From the NCBI GenBank assembly GCA_049680625.1, contig JBAUID010000058.1, positions 1 through 64,000 of the forward strand: 64,000 bases of DNA. Direction: 5' to 3'. Numbering within the stretch: the stretch's first letter is position 1; every line of letters begins with the position of its first letter. The notes below the pieces were generated by a model. That model saw only the letters and a program-made list of their open reading frames with translations, did no database searches and had not been told where the DNA came from. The position numbers and the translations under genes are program-made. This document shows, in pieces, positions 25,202 through 32,989 of this stretch. The stretch comes from JAUIAI01 sp049680625 (lineage in GTDB: Bacteria; Pseudomonadota; Gammaproteobacteria; Burkholderiales; Burkholderiaceae_E).

Positions 25202-26518
25202 CTACGCCGAGTCAGACGGCGCATTGCCGATCGCTGCCGCGTGGTAACCCGCTTCGGTGAGGGCCGCAAGCACCCGCTGCAAGTGGGCAGTACCGCGGGT
25301 GCTGAGAGTCAGGTCAATTCGTACATAGCGGACTGGCAACGAGGCAAACGCCCGTTGATGTGATACGTCTTCGATATTGGCACCTTGTTCGCCAATGATT
25401 CGGGCAACGTTGGCCAGGGTACCAGGTGAGTCCGGTGCATCAACCGACATGCGCACCAGTCGGTCGGCGCGGGCTAGCTGATGCCTCGCCACGTTCGACA
25501 AGGTGAGCATATCAATGTTGCCACCACACAAAATCAGGCCCACTTTTTTTCCCCGAAAACGGTCGGGTTCTTTCAGCAGCGCCGCAAGTCCAACCGCACC
25601 GGCGCCTTCGACAACCGTTTTTTCGATTTCAAGCAGAAGTAAAACTGCTGACTCGATACTGGCTTCATCCACCAGGGTCATGTGATCAACCAGGGTGGTT
25701 ATCAGGGGGCCGGTAATTTCGCCGGGAGACTGCACGGCAATACCTTCAGCCAGGGTTTGTCCGCCGACAAAAGAGCTGGGGGATTGGTTTATCGGGTTTG
25801 TCTGATTTACCGGCCTTGGTACAGTTGCCGGCGTGACCACGGCGGGAGTTGTCGGGTGCTTGCTGGCATGTTGTTGTGTCCATAGCTGGTAGGCACCGGG
25901 GTACTGCTCTGTCTGGACACCGACAATGTCGATTGACGGTTTCAACGCACGCGCGGCAGTCGCAACCCCGCTGATTAAGCCACCACCGCCGATGGCAATA
26001 ATCAGGCTATCGATGTCGGGCTGGGCGGTCAGCATTTCGAGTCCGATCGTGCCCTGGCCGGCAATAATCATCTCGTCATCAAACGGCGGAACAATTGTGA
26101 GATTGTCTTGTTCGGCAATTGCAGCCATCGCAATACGGGCGCTGGCAAAGTTGTCACCCTGCAGCACAACCCGGGCACCAAATCGTTCGGTGTTTTCAAT
26201 CTTGATAAAAGGGGTAAAGCGCGGCATCACGATGGTCGCGGGGATGCCCAGTCGCTGGCAGTGGTAGGCGACACCTTGGGCGTGATTGCCGGCAGAAACG
26301 GCGATGATTCCCTGGCGGGCGGCTTGCGCATCCAGGGTCATCAGGCGGTTGGCGGCGCCACGCTCCTTAAATGACCCGGTGAATTGCAGGTTCTCAAATT
26401 TTAGCCAGACCTGGGCGCCGGTGATATCGCTTAAAGTGCGCGAGTGTTGAAAAGGCGTAACAACAATATGTGAGGCGATCCGCTGCTGTGCTTCGCGGAT
26501 CTCGTTAATGGTTACCAT
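25202..26518 (-). CDS. Threonine dehydratase with C-terminal ACT domain
   Basis: A PLP enzyme that deaminates threonine to 2-oxobutyrate. The 438-residue protein has the PLP lysine at residue 51 (TGSFKERGAAN), the substrate loop SAGNHAQG, the phosphate-binding loop GGGGLISG near 177-184, and an ACT domain (DSPGTLANVARIIGEQGANI) at the C-terminus. Unusually, about 35 residues rich in Pro, Thr, Asn and Val (217-252) are inserted between the central PLP segments, where normal members run almost directly from EQYPGAY to LAEGIAV. Start MVTINEIREA at 26518 is preferred over 26557. The catabolic or biosynthetic role is not decided. Confidence 0.9.
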   Translation of the reverse strand: MVTINEIREAQQRIASHIVVTPFQHSRTLSDITGAQVWLKFENLQFTGSFKERGAANRLMTLDAQAARQGIIAVSAGNHAQGVAYHCQRLGIPATIVMPRFTPFIKIENTERFGARVVLQGDNFASARIAMAAIAEQDNLTIVPPFDDEMIIAGQGTIGLEMLTAQPDIDSLIIAIGGGGLISGVATAARALKPSIDIVGVQTEQYPGAYQLWTQQHASKHPTTPAVVTPATVPRPVNQTNPINQSPSSFVGGQTLAEGIAVQSPGEITGPLITTLVDHMTLVDEASIESAVLLLLEIEKTVVEGAGAVGLAALLKEPDRFRGKKVGLILCGGNIDMLTLSNVARHQLARADRLVRMSVDAPDSPGTLANVARIIGEQGANIEDVSHQRAFASLPVRYVRIDLTLSTRGTAHLQRVLAALTEAGYHAAAIGNAPSDSA

Positions 26519-26572
26519 CGCCGGCCCTGATTGTGATTGCCTGGCTGCCTGGATCAAGCCGCGGGCGAACGA

Positions 26573-27265
26573 TCAGGAAACAATGCGCAGGAAGTCAACC
26601 GCATAGTCCAGTGTAATTGTGCGCCCGGCCGCCGGGTCGAGGATCAGGCCCGAAAATTGTGGCGACGGACGAATCCCACCAATTGCCGGCACCGTGCCGC
26701 AAAACAGCAAGGTGCCTGGTTCCATTCCGCGCCCGGTCTGCGAATGCATTTGTTCGAGCAATGCGTCCAGAGGCAAAATTTCTTCGAGCGTTCCTTGCTG
26801 ATAGGCCGATCGGTCGCCGTCGTCATGAATCCATGACTTGATCAACATGGTGTCAGCATTTGGCCGCACTTCGTCCCAGCGCCATGCGGTACGGGCAACC
26901 GGCTTGGAGCAAAGTTGTTTGGCCAGTGCAATACCAGCCCGTTCAATATCCCGATCGGTATGGTCGGAACCAACCGTGAGCCAGATGCCATCTTCTGCAG
27001 CGAACAAGACGGGCTCGACCTCACCGGAGCTGGCCGGCCCTAAAGTCTGGATGACGGCTTGCTGGGTAACCAGGTCTGACGAGACATTGTAAAACGTCGG
27101 GGCCGCGGAGGGCTCGGGAATGCCCACCGCCTTCAGTTCATCAATATGTCGTTGCACTGCCTGGCGGTTGCGCCCAGTCCAGCCGGCAATGACCACCCGC
27201 TTGATCTCGACCTGGCGGGTCTGAATGCGTGACTGTTGGCGAAATTCAAATTCTAGTACTGGCAT
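26573..27265 (-). CDS. DUF2848 family protein
   Basis: A 230-residue protein matching DUF2848: AGWTGRNRQAVQRHIDEL near residue 28, FYNVSSDLVT, SSGEVEPVLF, GSDHTDRDIE and KQLCSKPVA, with an ending GGIRPSPQFSG. Family members resemble fumarylacetoacetate hydrolase-fold enzymes and sit in catabolic clusters, but no reaction is established to my knowledge. It lies between the quinone oxidoreductase and threonine dehydratase genes on the same strand. Confidence 0.85.
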   Translation of the reverse strand: MPVLEFEFRQQSRIQTRQVEIKRVVIAGWTGRNRQAVQRHIDELKAVGIPEPSAAPTFYNVSSDLVTQQAVIQTLGPASSGEVEPVLFAAEDGIWLTVGSDHTDRDIERAGIALAKQLCSKPVARTAWRWDEVRPNADTMLIKSWIHDDGDRSAYQQGTLEEILPLDALLEQMHSQTGRGMEPGTLLFCGTVPAIGGIRPSPQFSGLILDPAAGRTITLDYAVDFLRIVS

Positions 27266-27356
27266 ATTTGCTTATTCCTGCCATCAGACATGGCGTTTTC
27301 TGCAACTTAAAACACGGCGTGACGTCCACCCCGGGCACCTGCCTGGTTGGCCCTGT

Positions 27357-28340
27357 TCAGGGCGTAATGATGACTTTACCAGTGACTTTCCGATTCATCA
27401 TGTCATTAAGCGCCTGGGCACCGTTGGCCAGCTTGTAAGTACCCGATATATGGGGCTTAAGTTGCCCCTTACCGATCATCGTAAACATTTGTTTCAGGTC
27501 GCTCGCGAAGTGATCGCGCTCCCTGACGGTGTAATCCCCCCAGAAAACCCCAACCACTGATGCACCTTTAAGCAGCATCAGATTCCACGGCACAGCCGGA
27601 ATTGTGCCACCTGCAAAGCCAACCACCAGGTAGCGGCCACGCCAGGCAATGCTGCGGAACATTGGTTCAGCCATATCGGCACCGACCGGATCATAAATGA
27701 CGTCAGGGGCCGTATCACCTGCCGCCGCCTTGAGGCCGGCGCGCAGATCTTTGCCTTGCAAGCCGCCGTAGTTAAATAAGATATCGGCTCCGTGTTCTTT
27801 GCAGATTGCCAGCTTCTCGTCAGTTGATGCACCGGCAATGACCGTGGCACCCATGGCTTTACTGATTTCAATTGCTGCCAGTCCAACCCCGCCTGCGGCA
27901 CCGAGAACCAGCACGGTCTCTCCGGGTTGCAGGGCAGCCCGATCGGCCAGCGCGTGGTACGAAGTGCCGTAGGTCAGCGTAAACGCAGCCGCCGTTTCGA
28001 AATTAATGTCGTCGGGAATCGGGATCACTTTGTGCGCAGCGACCCGAACTTTTTCGGCAAACGCACCGTGACCGCTTGAGCCCATCACCCGGTCGCCAAC
28101 TTTGCAGTTCGTGACGCCTGAGCCAACGGCACTGATCACACCGGCCAGTTCTGCCCCTGGGGAGAATGGCAGGTCAGGCTTAAACTGATACTTGTTCTGG
28201 ATAATGAGGACATCTGGAAAGTTCACACCGGCAGCGTGCATGTCGATGACAACCTCGCCGGCCGCTGGCGTCGGGTCAGGAACTTCTTGGTAAACCAGTG
28301 AATCCGGTAACCCGTGCTCATTGCACATCAACGCTTTCAC
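27357..28340 (-). CDS. NADPH:quinone oxidoreductase, zinc-free MDR family
   Basis: A 327-residue medium-chain dehydrogenase/reductase without the catalytic zinc ligands. Features: HAAGVNFPDVLIIQNKYQ, GAELAGVI, TYGTSYHAL, Rossmann loop GAAGGVGLAA near 150, and C-terminal TGKVIITP. These proteins reduce quinones or enoyl compounds with NADPH. The start is GTG with GGGGGAG upstream. It lies 140 bp after the transporter gene, with a short tandem duplication in the gap. Its link to ethanolamine use is only positional. Confidence 0.9.
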   Translation of the reverse strand: MKALMCNEHGLPDSLVYQEVPDPTPAAGEVVIDMHAAGVNFPDVLIIQNKYQFKPDLPFSPGAELAGVISAVGSGVTNCKVGDRVMGSSGHGAFAEKVRVAAHKVIPIPDDINFETAAAFTLTYGTSYHALADRAALQPGETVLVLGAAGGVGLAAIEISKAMGATVIAGASTDEKLAICKEHGADILFNYGGLQGKDLRAGLKAAAGDTAPDVIYDPVGADMAEPMFRSIAWRGRYLVVGFAGGTIPAVPWNLMLLKGASVVGVFWGDYTVRERDHFASDLKQMFTMIGKGQLKPHISGTYKLANGAQALNDMMNRKVTGKVIITP

Positions 28341-28394
28341 GTTTTCTCCCCCTGTTAAAATTTTGTTGGTGCCGCTCTGGCGACGTTGGCCTTA

Positions 28395-28426
28395 TTGTAG
28401 GCGAACAATGTTGTAGGCGAACAATG
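28395..28426. repeat. 16-bp perfect tandem duplication
   Basis: TTGTAGGCGAACAATG occurs twice, head to tail, in the gap between the EamA transporter and the quinone oxidoreductase genes. Probably a slippage event. Confidence 0.85.
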
Positions 28427-28479
28427 GCGCCTGCTGATTCGACTGATCCGGGATCCGGCCTGACCTAAGCCTGCCTGGT

Positions 28480-29424
28480 CTAAGCCCGCCTGGCCCGGCG
28501 CTCGTGGCGGGCGATCCAGAATGTGGCGGCGACAATCACCGCGCCGCCGGCAAACGTTGTTGGTGACGGAATGTCGCTGAACACAAAATAGCTCAGGACA
28601 GAAGCCCACACCAGGTCAAGAAATTTTACCGGCTGCGCGGTCGAGATATCCGCTACCGCGTAGGCGCGGGTCAGAAACCAGTGTCCCAGGCTGCCAAGGC
28701 AGCCGGTCAACAGGAACCATAACCATTGCTGCGGCGTCGGGTTGGTCCAGTCGAGCAAGGCCAGTGGTAAGGTGAACACGGTAACGGTCAGTGCCTGCCA
28801 GACGACAATCACGGTTGGCGCGTCGTGTCGGGTTAACGCCTTTGCCAGCAAAAACGAACCAGCAAAGACTGGCGCCGAAGACAACATAACAAGGCTGTAG
28901 TGCAGGTCGGCGGTTTGCATTCGGGGTCCGACAATAATCAGGACCCCTAAAAAGCCCAGGCCAGCTGCAATCCAGCGGACTACATGCATTTTTTCGCCAA
29001 GAAACAAGGCGGCACCTAACATGATGAAAATTGGCTGGGTGAAACCGAGGGCGGTTGTATAAGGCAACGGCAAATGGGGCAGGGCGGTAATCCACAGCAA
29101 CAGACCAAGCGAATGAATCATGCCGCGGGTTAACTGCAGCCCCATCGCATTGGTCTTGTATTTGCCCAGGCCTTGCTGAAGCACCACAGGCAGTAACACC
29201 AATAGGCCAAACCCATAGCGTAAAAAAAGTGCCTGGGCGGCAGACATTTCCAGGCTCATCTGCCGCATCACCGTGTTGAGCATCGCAAAAGTGAAGCCGG
29301 CGGCGGCGGCCAGCATCATGCCCTGGGTCGACGGGTCAATTTTCAGAAAAGCAGTGAGCGCCTTGCCGTGCGGACGAGGTAGCTTGGGGCCTTGTTTGGG
29401 TGGTGCCGGTTCTTTTGGGGTCAA
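28480..29424 (-). CDS. EamA/DMT family transporter
   Basis: A 314-residue inner-membrane protein with about ten hydrophobic segments arranged as two EamA repeats, preceded by a Pro- and Lys-rich hydrophilic N-terminus of about 35 residues. Recognisable are FLRYGFGLLVLLP in the first repeat and LGSLGHWFLTRAYAVADIS with VKFLDLVWASVLSYFVF in the second. The start appears to be TTG and is uncertain. It lies 28 bp after eutC on the same strand. Export or uptake of a small metabolite is likely; the substrate is unknown. Confidence 0.87.
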   Translation of the reverse strand: MTPKEPAPPKQGPKLPRPHGKALTAFLKIDPSTQGMMLAAAAGFTFAMLNTVMRQMSLEMSAAQALFLRYGFGLLVLLPVVLQQGLGKYKTNAMGLQLTRGMIHSLGLLLWITALPHLPLPYTTALGFTQPIFIMLGAALFLGEKMHVVRWIAAGLGFLGVLIIVGPRMQTADLHYSLVMLSSAPVFAGSFLLAKALTRHDAPTVIVVWQALTVTVFTLPLALLDWTNPTPQQWLWFLLTGCLGSLGHWFLTRAYAVADISTAQPVKFLDLVWASVLSYFVFSDIPSPTTFAGGAVIVAATFWIARHERRARRA

Positions 29425-29452
29425 AGGGGACAGTCTGTTGCGAATGAGTTAC

Positions 29453-30229
29453 TTACTTGAGCAAGGCGATGCTGGCACTATTGTCTTTGAGTTGCACCCC
29501 ACTGAGGCCGAGGTGGCAGGCTTGAAGGCTCAAGTAGACCAGTTTGTGCACAGCAGCCTCGTAGGGTAGTCCACCCTCGGGCCGAATGTTCGAAACGCAG
29601 TTGCGTTGTGCGTCGGTGCGGCCGCGTTTCGGGTTCCATGTCAGGTAAGCGCCCAGGCTATCAGGACTACTGAGTCCCGGGCGTTCACCCAGCAGAATAA
29701 TGGCCAGCCTGGCACCCAGCAGACCACCAATGTCATCGCTCAATGCAACTCTTGCGCCACGGGCAATGACCACCCGGGCCATACGCAGCTGGCGGCTTGT
29801 CAGCGCCTGATGCAGGCCGGCAGCCATCGGGACGGCGTGCCGGTGGGCCGCAAGCGCTGACAAGCCGTCCCCGATGACCACGACGACGTCCGGATTACTG
29901 GGCGGCAGTTGCTCCTTGTCTGGCAGGTGTAGTTGCCGGCCCAGGTCCGGACGCTGCAGATAGGTTGATCGATCCGGCGCCTGGCTGCTGACCGTGACCG
30001 ATTCAATGCCGTGTACGGTCAGCGCCCTGGCAATGGCTTGTGAATCGAATGTGGTCATGACGGCGTCCCGGGCCAGTGCGTGATCACGCTGAAAAGTCAG
30101 ATGGGCGGCGGTCGGCAAACTGGTGCCGGCACGTCCCAGGGCCAGCCGGGCGTGGGTTAACTCACGTAGCGAAGTCCATTCGTCGGCGCGCAAGCCGGGC
30201 GCAGGTGAGGACAAATTGCCTTTTGCCAT
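29453..30229 (-). CDS. eutC: Ethanolamine ammonia-lyase small subunit EutC
   Basis: Small subunit of the adenosylcobalamin-dependent enzyme that converts ethanolamine to acetaldehyde and ammonia. The 258-residue protein shows LTHARLALGRAGTSLPT near the N-terminus, VVVIGDGLSALAAHRHA, ALSDDIGGLLGARLAIILLGERPGLSSPDSLGAY (read ALSDDIGGLLGAR and LLGERPGLSSPDSLG) and NCVSNIRPEGG, all standard EutC segments. It starts 5 bases after eutB. No microcompartment shell, eutA reactivase or eutR gene lies nearby. Confidence 0.95.
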   Translation of the reverse strand: MAKGNLSSPAPGLRADEWTSLRELTHARLALGRAGTSLPTAAHLTFQRDHALARDAVMTTFDSQAIARALTVHGIESVTVSSQAPDRSTYLQRPDLGRQLHLPDKEQLPPSNPDVVVVIGDGLSALAAHRHAVPMAAGLHQALTSRQLRMARVVIARGARVALSDDIGGLLGARLAIILLGERPGLSSPDSLGAYLTWNPKRGRTDAQRNCVSNIRPEGGLPYEAAVHKLVYLSLQACHLGLSGVQLKDNSASIALLK

Positions 30230-30234
30230 CGCCG

Positions 30235-31608
30235 TCAGATCGCCGTCAGTAGCGGATGGCTCCCACGCGGGGAAAGCATTTGACCATTGGCCATTAACCC
30301 GAGTTTTTCCAGCCAGGTTTCAAACTCCGGCGCGGGTTTGAGAGCCAGTAATTGGCGCATCGTAAGAACGTCGTGAAACGAGGTGCTTTGGTAGTTCAGC
30401 ATGATGTCATCTGCCCCGGGCACCCCCATGAAAAAAGTACAACCCGCTGCGCTCAGCAGGGTGAGCAGATTATCCATGTCATCCTGATCGGCGTTCGCAT
30501 GATTGGTATAACAAACATCGCAGCCCATCGGCAGGCCAAGCAACTTGCCGCAGAAGTGATCTTCCAGCCCGGCACGAATAATCTGTTTGCCGTCATACAG
30601 GTATTCGGGTCCGATAAAACCGACCACGGTGTTAACCAGCAGCGGTCTGAAGTGTCTTGCCACGGCGTAGGCGCGCGCTTCGCAAGTTTGTTGATCAACA
30701 CCATGATGCGCGTTAGCCGACAGCGCGCTCCCCTGACCAGTTTCGAAATACATCAGGTTATTGCCAACCGTGCCGCGTGCAAGTGAGAGCGCGGCATCGT
30801 GGGCTTCGCTGAGTATGTCCAGGTTGACGCCAAAACTTGCATTGGCCGCCTGGGTTCCGGCAATCGACTGAAAAACCAGGTCAACCGGAGCGCCTTGGTT
30901 AATCATTTCAATGGTGTTGGTCACATGAGTCAACACACAGGTCTGGGTTGGAATGTCGAATCGGTCGCGGATTTCGTCGAGTAGTCGCACCAGGTCTCCT
31001 AGCCGGGCGACATCATCTGATGCCGGGTTCACCCCTATGACTGCGTCACCAGCGCCATACATCAGGCCGTCGACGGTTGACGCAATAATTCCACGCTGAT
31101 CATCTAAGGGGTGGTTTGGTTGAAGTCGAACGGACAACCGGCCCGGCAGGCCGATGGTGTTGCGAAAGGCAGTGCTGACTTGACATTTCTTGGCCACCAG
31201 GATGAGGTCCTGGTTACGCATGAGTTTGCTGACTGCAGCGGCCATCTCCGGCGTAATGCCCGGGCTGACACGGTTGAGCGCGCCGGCGTCTGTTCTCTCG
31301 TCCAGTAACCACTCGCGAAATTCACCGACGGTCAGATCCCCCAGCGTGGCCAGCGCATCGCTTTCATGCTGGTCCAGAATCAGCCGCGTGACTTCGTCGT
31401 TTTCATACGGAATCAGGGCTTCATTCAGAAATGTTGACAGCGGCAGGTCGGCCAGCACAAAGCGTGCTGCAATGCGTTGGCTTTCAGTGGGAGCAGCCAC
31501 TCCGGCCAATTGGTCTCCAGAGCGCGATGGGCTCGCATTGGCAAGAATCGAGCCTAAGGTGTCGAAGCGGTATCGGGTGCTGCCGATTGCCTGATACCGG
31601 GCTGGCAT
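30235..31608 (-). CDS. eutB: Ethanolamine ammonia-lyase large subunit EutB
   Basis: Catalytic TIM-barrel subunit of ethanolamine ammonia-lyase. The 457 residues match the usual length. Family segments include FLNEALIPYENDEVTRL, CQVSTAFRNTIGLPGRLSVRLQPNHP (C-QVSTAFRNTIGLPG), DAVIGVNPASDDV, FETGQGSALSANAHHGVDQ and FIGPEYLYDGKQIIRAGLEDHF (core FIGPEYLYDG). Its ATG overlaps the stop of the upstream lytic transglycosylase gene by one base (TAATG), so the three genes are probably read from one mRNA. Confidence 0.96.
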   Translation of the reverse strand: MPARYQAIGSTRYRFDTLGSILANASPSRSGDQLAGVAAPTESQRIAARFVLADLPLSTFLNEALIPYENDEVTRLILDQHESDALATLGDLTVGEFREWLLDERTDAGALNRVSPGITPEMAAAVSKLMRNQDLILVAKKCQVSTAFRNTIGLPGRLSVRLQPNHPLDDQRGIIASTVDGLMYGAGDAVIGVNPASDDVARLGDLVRLLDEIRDRFDIPTQTCVLTHVTNTIEMINQGAPVDLVFQSIAGTQAANASFGVNLDILSEAHDAALSLARGTVGNNLMYFETGQGSALSANAHHGVDQQTCEARAYAVARHFRPLLVNTVVGFIGPEYLYDGKQIIRAGLEDHFCGKLLGLPMGCDVCYTNHANADQDDMDNLLTLLSAAGCTFFMGVPGADDIMLNYQSTSFHDVLTMRQLLALKPAPEFETWLEKLGLMANGQMLSPRGSHPLLTAI

Positions 31609-32954
31609 TAGCGGGGTTGCTGGCGCAGAGCTTCAAGAACCGGTCGTTCACCCGGAAGATTTGGGTTGTTCATGCGACCGCGTTCGATTCGAATGGCTGC
31701 TCGGGTGCGCGAACCGAGGATGCCATCGATCTTGCCAATACGGTGCCCCCGGCCCAGCAGCAACGCCTGTAATTCGCGGCGTTCTTCAAGCGTCAGCGGT
31801 GCCCCGACATCTGGCCATGGGACGATAAAGCCCGGCCTGTCAGCAAGCCTGTCTGATAAGTGTGCCACCGCCAGGCTGTACTTCACCGACGGGTTGTAAG
31901 CGTAAATCGCATCAAAGTTTCGCAATACCAGCAGCGTTGGACCAGCGTTATCAGCTGGCCGAATCAGTGCCGCCGCTGCGTCACCGGGCAGTGCATCGAT
32001 GCGGCGCATTGCCGGTTGGTCAATCCCGCGAATTCCCAGGTCACGCCAGGCGGAAAGCGGCTTGCGCGTGGTGCGCGAATCGGAGGTGGCGTTTACGCCC
32101 GCTGGTGGCGCGGTAACCTCGATACCCCAGGGTAAACCAGGCTGCCAGCCCGACACCTTCAGGTAGTTTGCGGTTGAGGCCAGCGCGTCACCCAGGTTCT
32201 CAACCAGGTCGCTTCGCCCGTCACCGTCGTAATCAACCGCTCGGGTTAGAAACGTCGTTGGCATAAACTGGGTGTGACCAAAGGCGCCAGCCCAGGAGCC
32301 CACTAATTTATCGGGATTGACATGGCCAGCTTCGAGAAGCTGCACCGTCGCAAATAACTCGCGGCGAAAGAAAGCCTGGCGACGCCCATGGCAGGCGAGG
32401 GTGGCCAGTGACTGCACGACCGAACGTTTGCCAAAGTTCTGGCCAAAATTAGATTCGATTCCCCAGACAGCGGTCAGTACCTCCCGGGGGATACCGTATT
32501 TTTCCTCCAGGGAAGTGAGCAGTTCAGCATGGCGGACGAGCATTGCCCGACCAGTTGTAACCCGCTGATCTGAAACCGCCGACTTCAGGTAATCGGCCAC
32601 CGAACTGATAAATTCCGGTTGGAAATTCAGGCTGTTGATAACCGCAGGGTCGGGTTTCAAATTGTTAGTCCGGAGCCGGAAAGCCGCTGTGGATACGTCG
32701 GCTTTGATCGCTTGGGTCGCGAGTGTTTCAAGGCATTGGTCTAGTGTCGCCTGGGTGACAACAATTGGGGCTGGGGCGTCAGACGCAACTGCGCTCGCAC
32801 AGCCGCTCAGGGCCATGGCGCAAATCCACAGCGCCGCAGTTCGCCCCCGATCCCTGATTGGCTGGGAAAGGCGGAAGACACCAGCGAGGACGGCTGTTGA
32901 TAAAAACGGCCGATGACGGCAGCGCGAAGCGGAGTTGAACGGGTTGGAAAACAT
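31608..32954 (-). CDS. Lytic murein transglycosylase, MltB-type, with peptidoglycan-binding domain
   Basis: A 448-residue lipoprotein. A long N-region precedes a signal ending LSGC (Cys52). The SLT-2/MltB catalytic domain contains VWGIESNFGQNFG with the catalytic Glu, followed by AGAFGHTQFMPTTFL and DYDGDGRSDL. A C-terminal peptidoglycan-binding domain has LLGRGHRIGKIDGILGSRTRAAI (GHRIGKIDGILGSRTRAAI). It cleaves murein glycan strands from the periplasm. Coupling to eutB by TAATG is unusual for a cell-wall enzyme. Confidence 0.9.
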   Translation of the reverse strand: MFSNPFNSASRCRHRPFLSTAVLAGVFRLSQPIRDRGRTAALWICAMALSGCASAVASDAPAPIVVTQATLDQCLETLATQAIKADVSTAAFRLRTNNLKPDPAVINSLNFQPEFISSVADYLKSAVSDQRVTTGRAMLVRHAELLTSLEEKYGIPREVLTAVWGIESNFGQNFGKRSVVQSLATLACHGRRQAFFRRELFATVQLLEAGHVNPDKLVGSWAGAFGHTQFMPTTFLTRAVDYDGDGRSDLVENLGDALASTANYLKVSGWQPGLPWGIEVTAPPAGVNATSDSRTTRKPLSAWRDLGIRGIDQPAMRRIDALPGDAAAALIRPADNAGPTLLVLRNFDAIYAYNPSVKYSLAVAHLSDRLADRPGFIVPWPDVGAPLTLEERRELQALLLGRGHRIGKIDGILGSRTRAAIRIERGRMNNPNLPGERPVLEALRQQPR

Positions 32955-32989
32955 GCCGACATTCTAGCCTGCCCAGATGTCTTTTTTGG

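Noticed and set aside
28355..28609. Minus-strand frame with Gly/Ala/Leu repeats (QAGLDQAGLGQAG)
   Set aside because: It overlaps the end of the EamA transporter in another frame; the repeats come from a CCTGG-rich DNA duplication, with no start site.
29453..31608. Ethanolamine microcompartment (eut) operon
   Set aside because: Only eutB and eutC are present; no shell proteins, eutA, eutD, eutE or eutR were seen.
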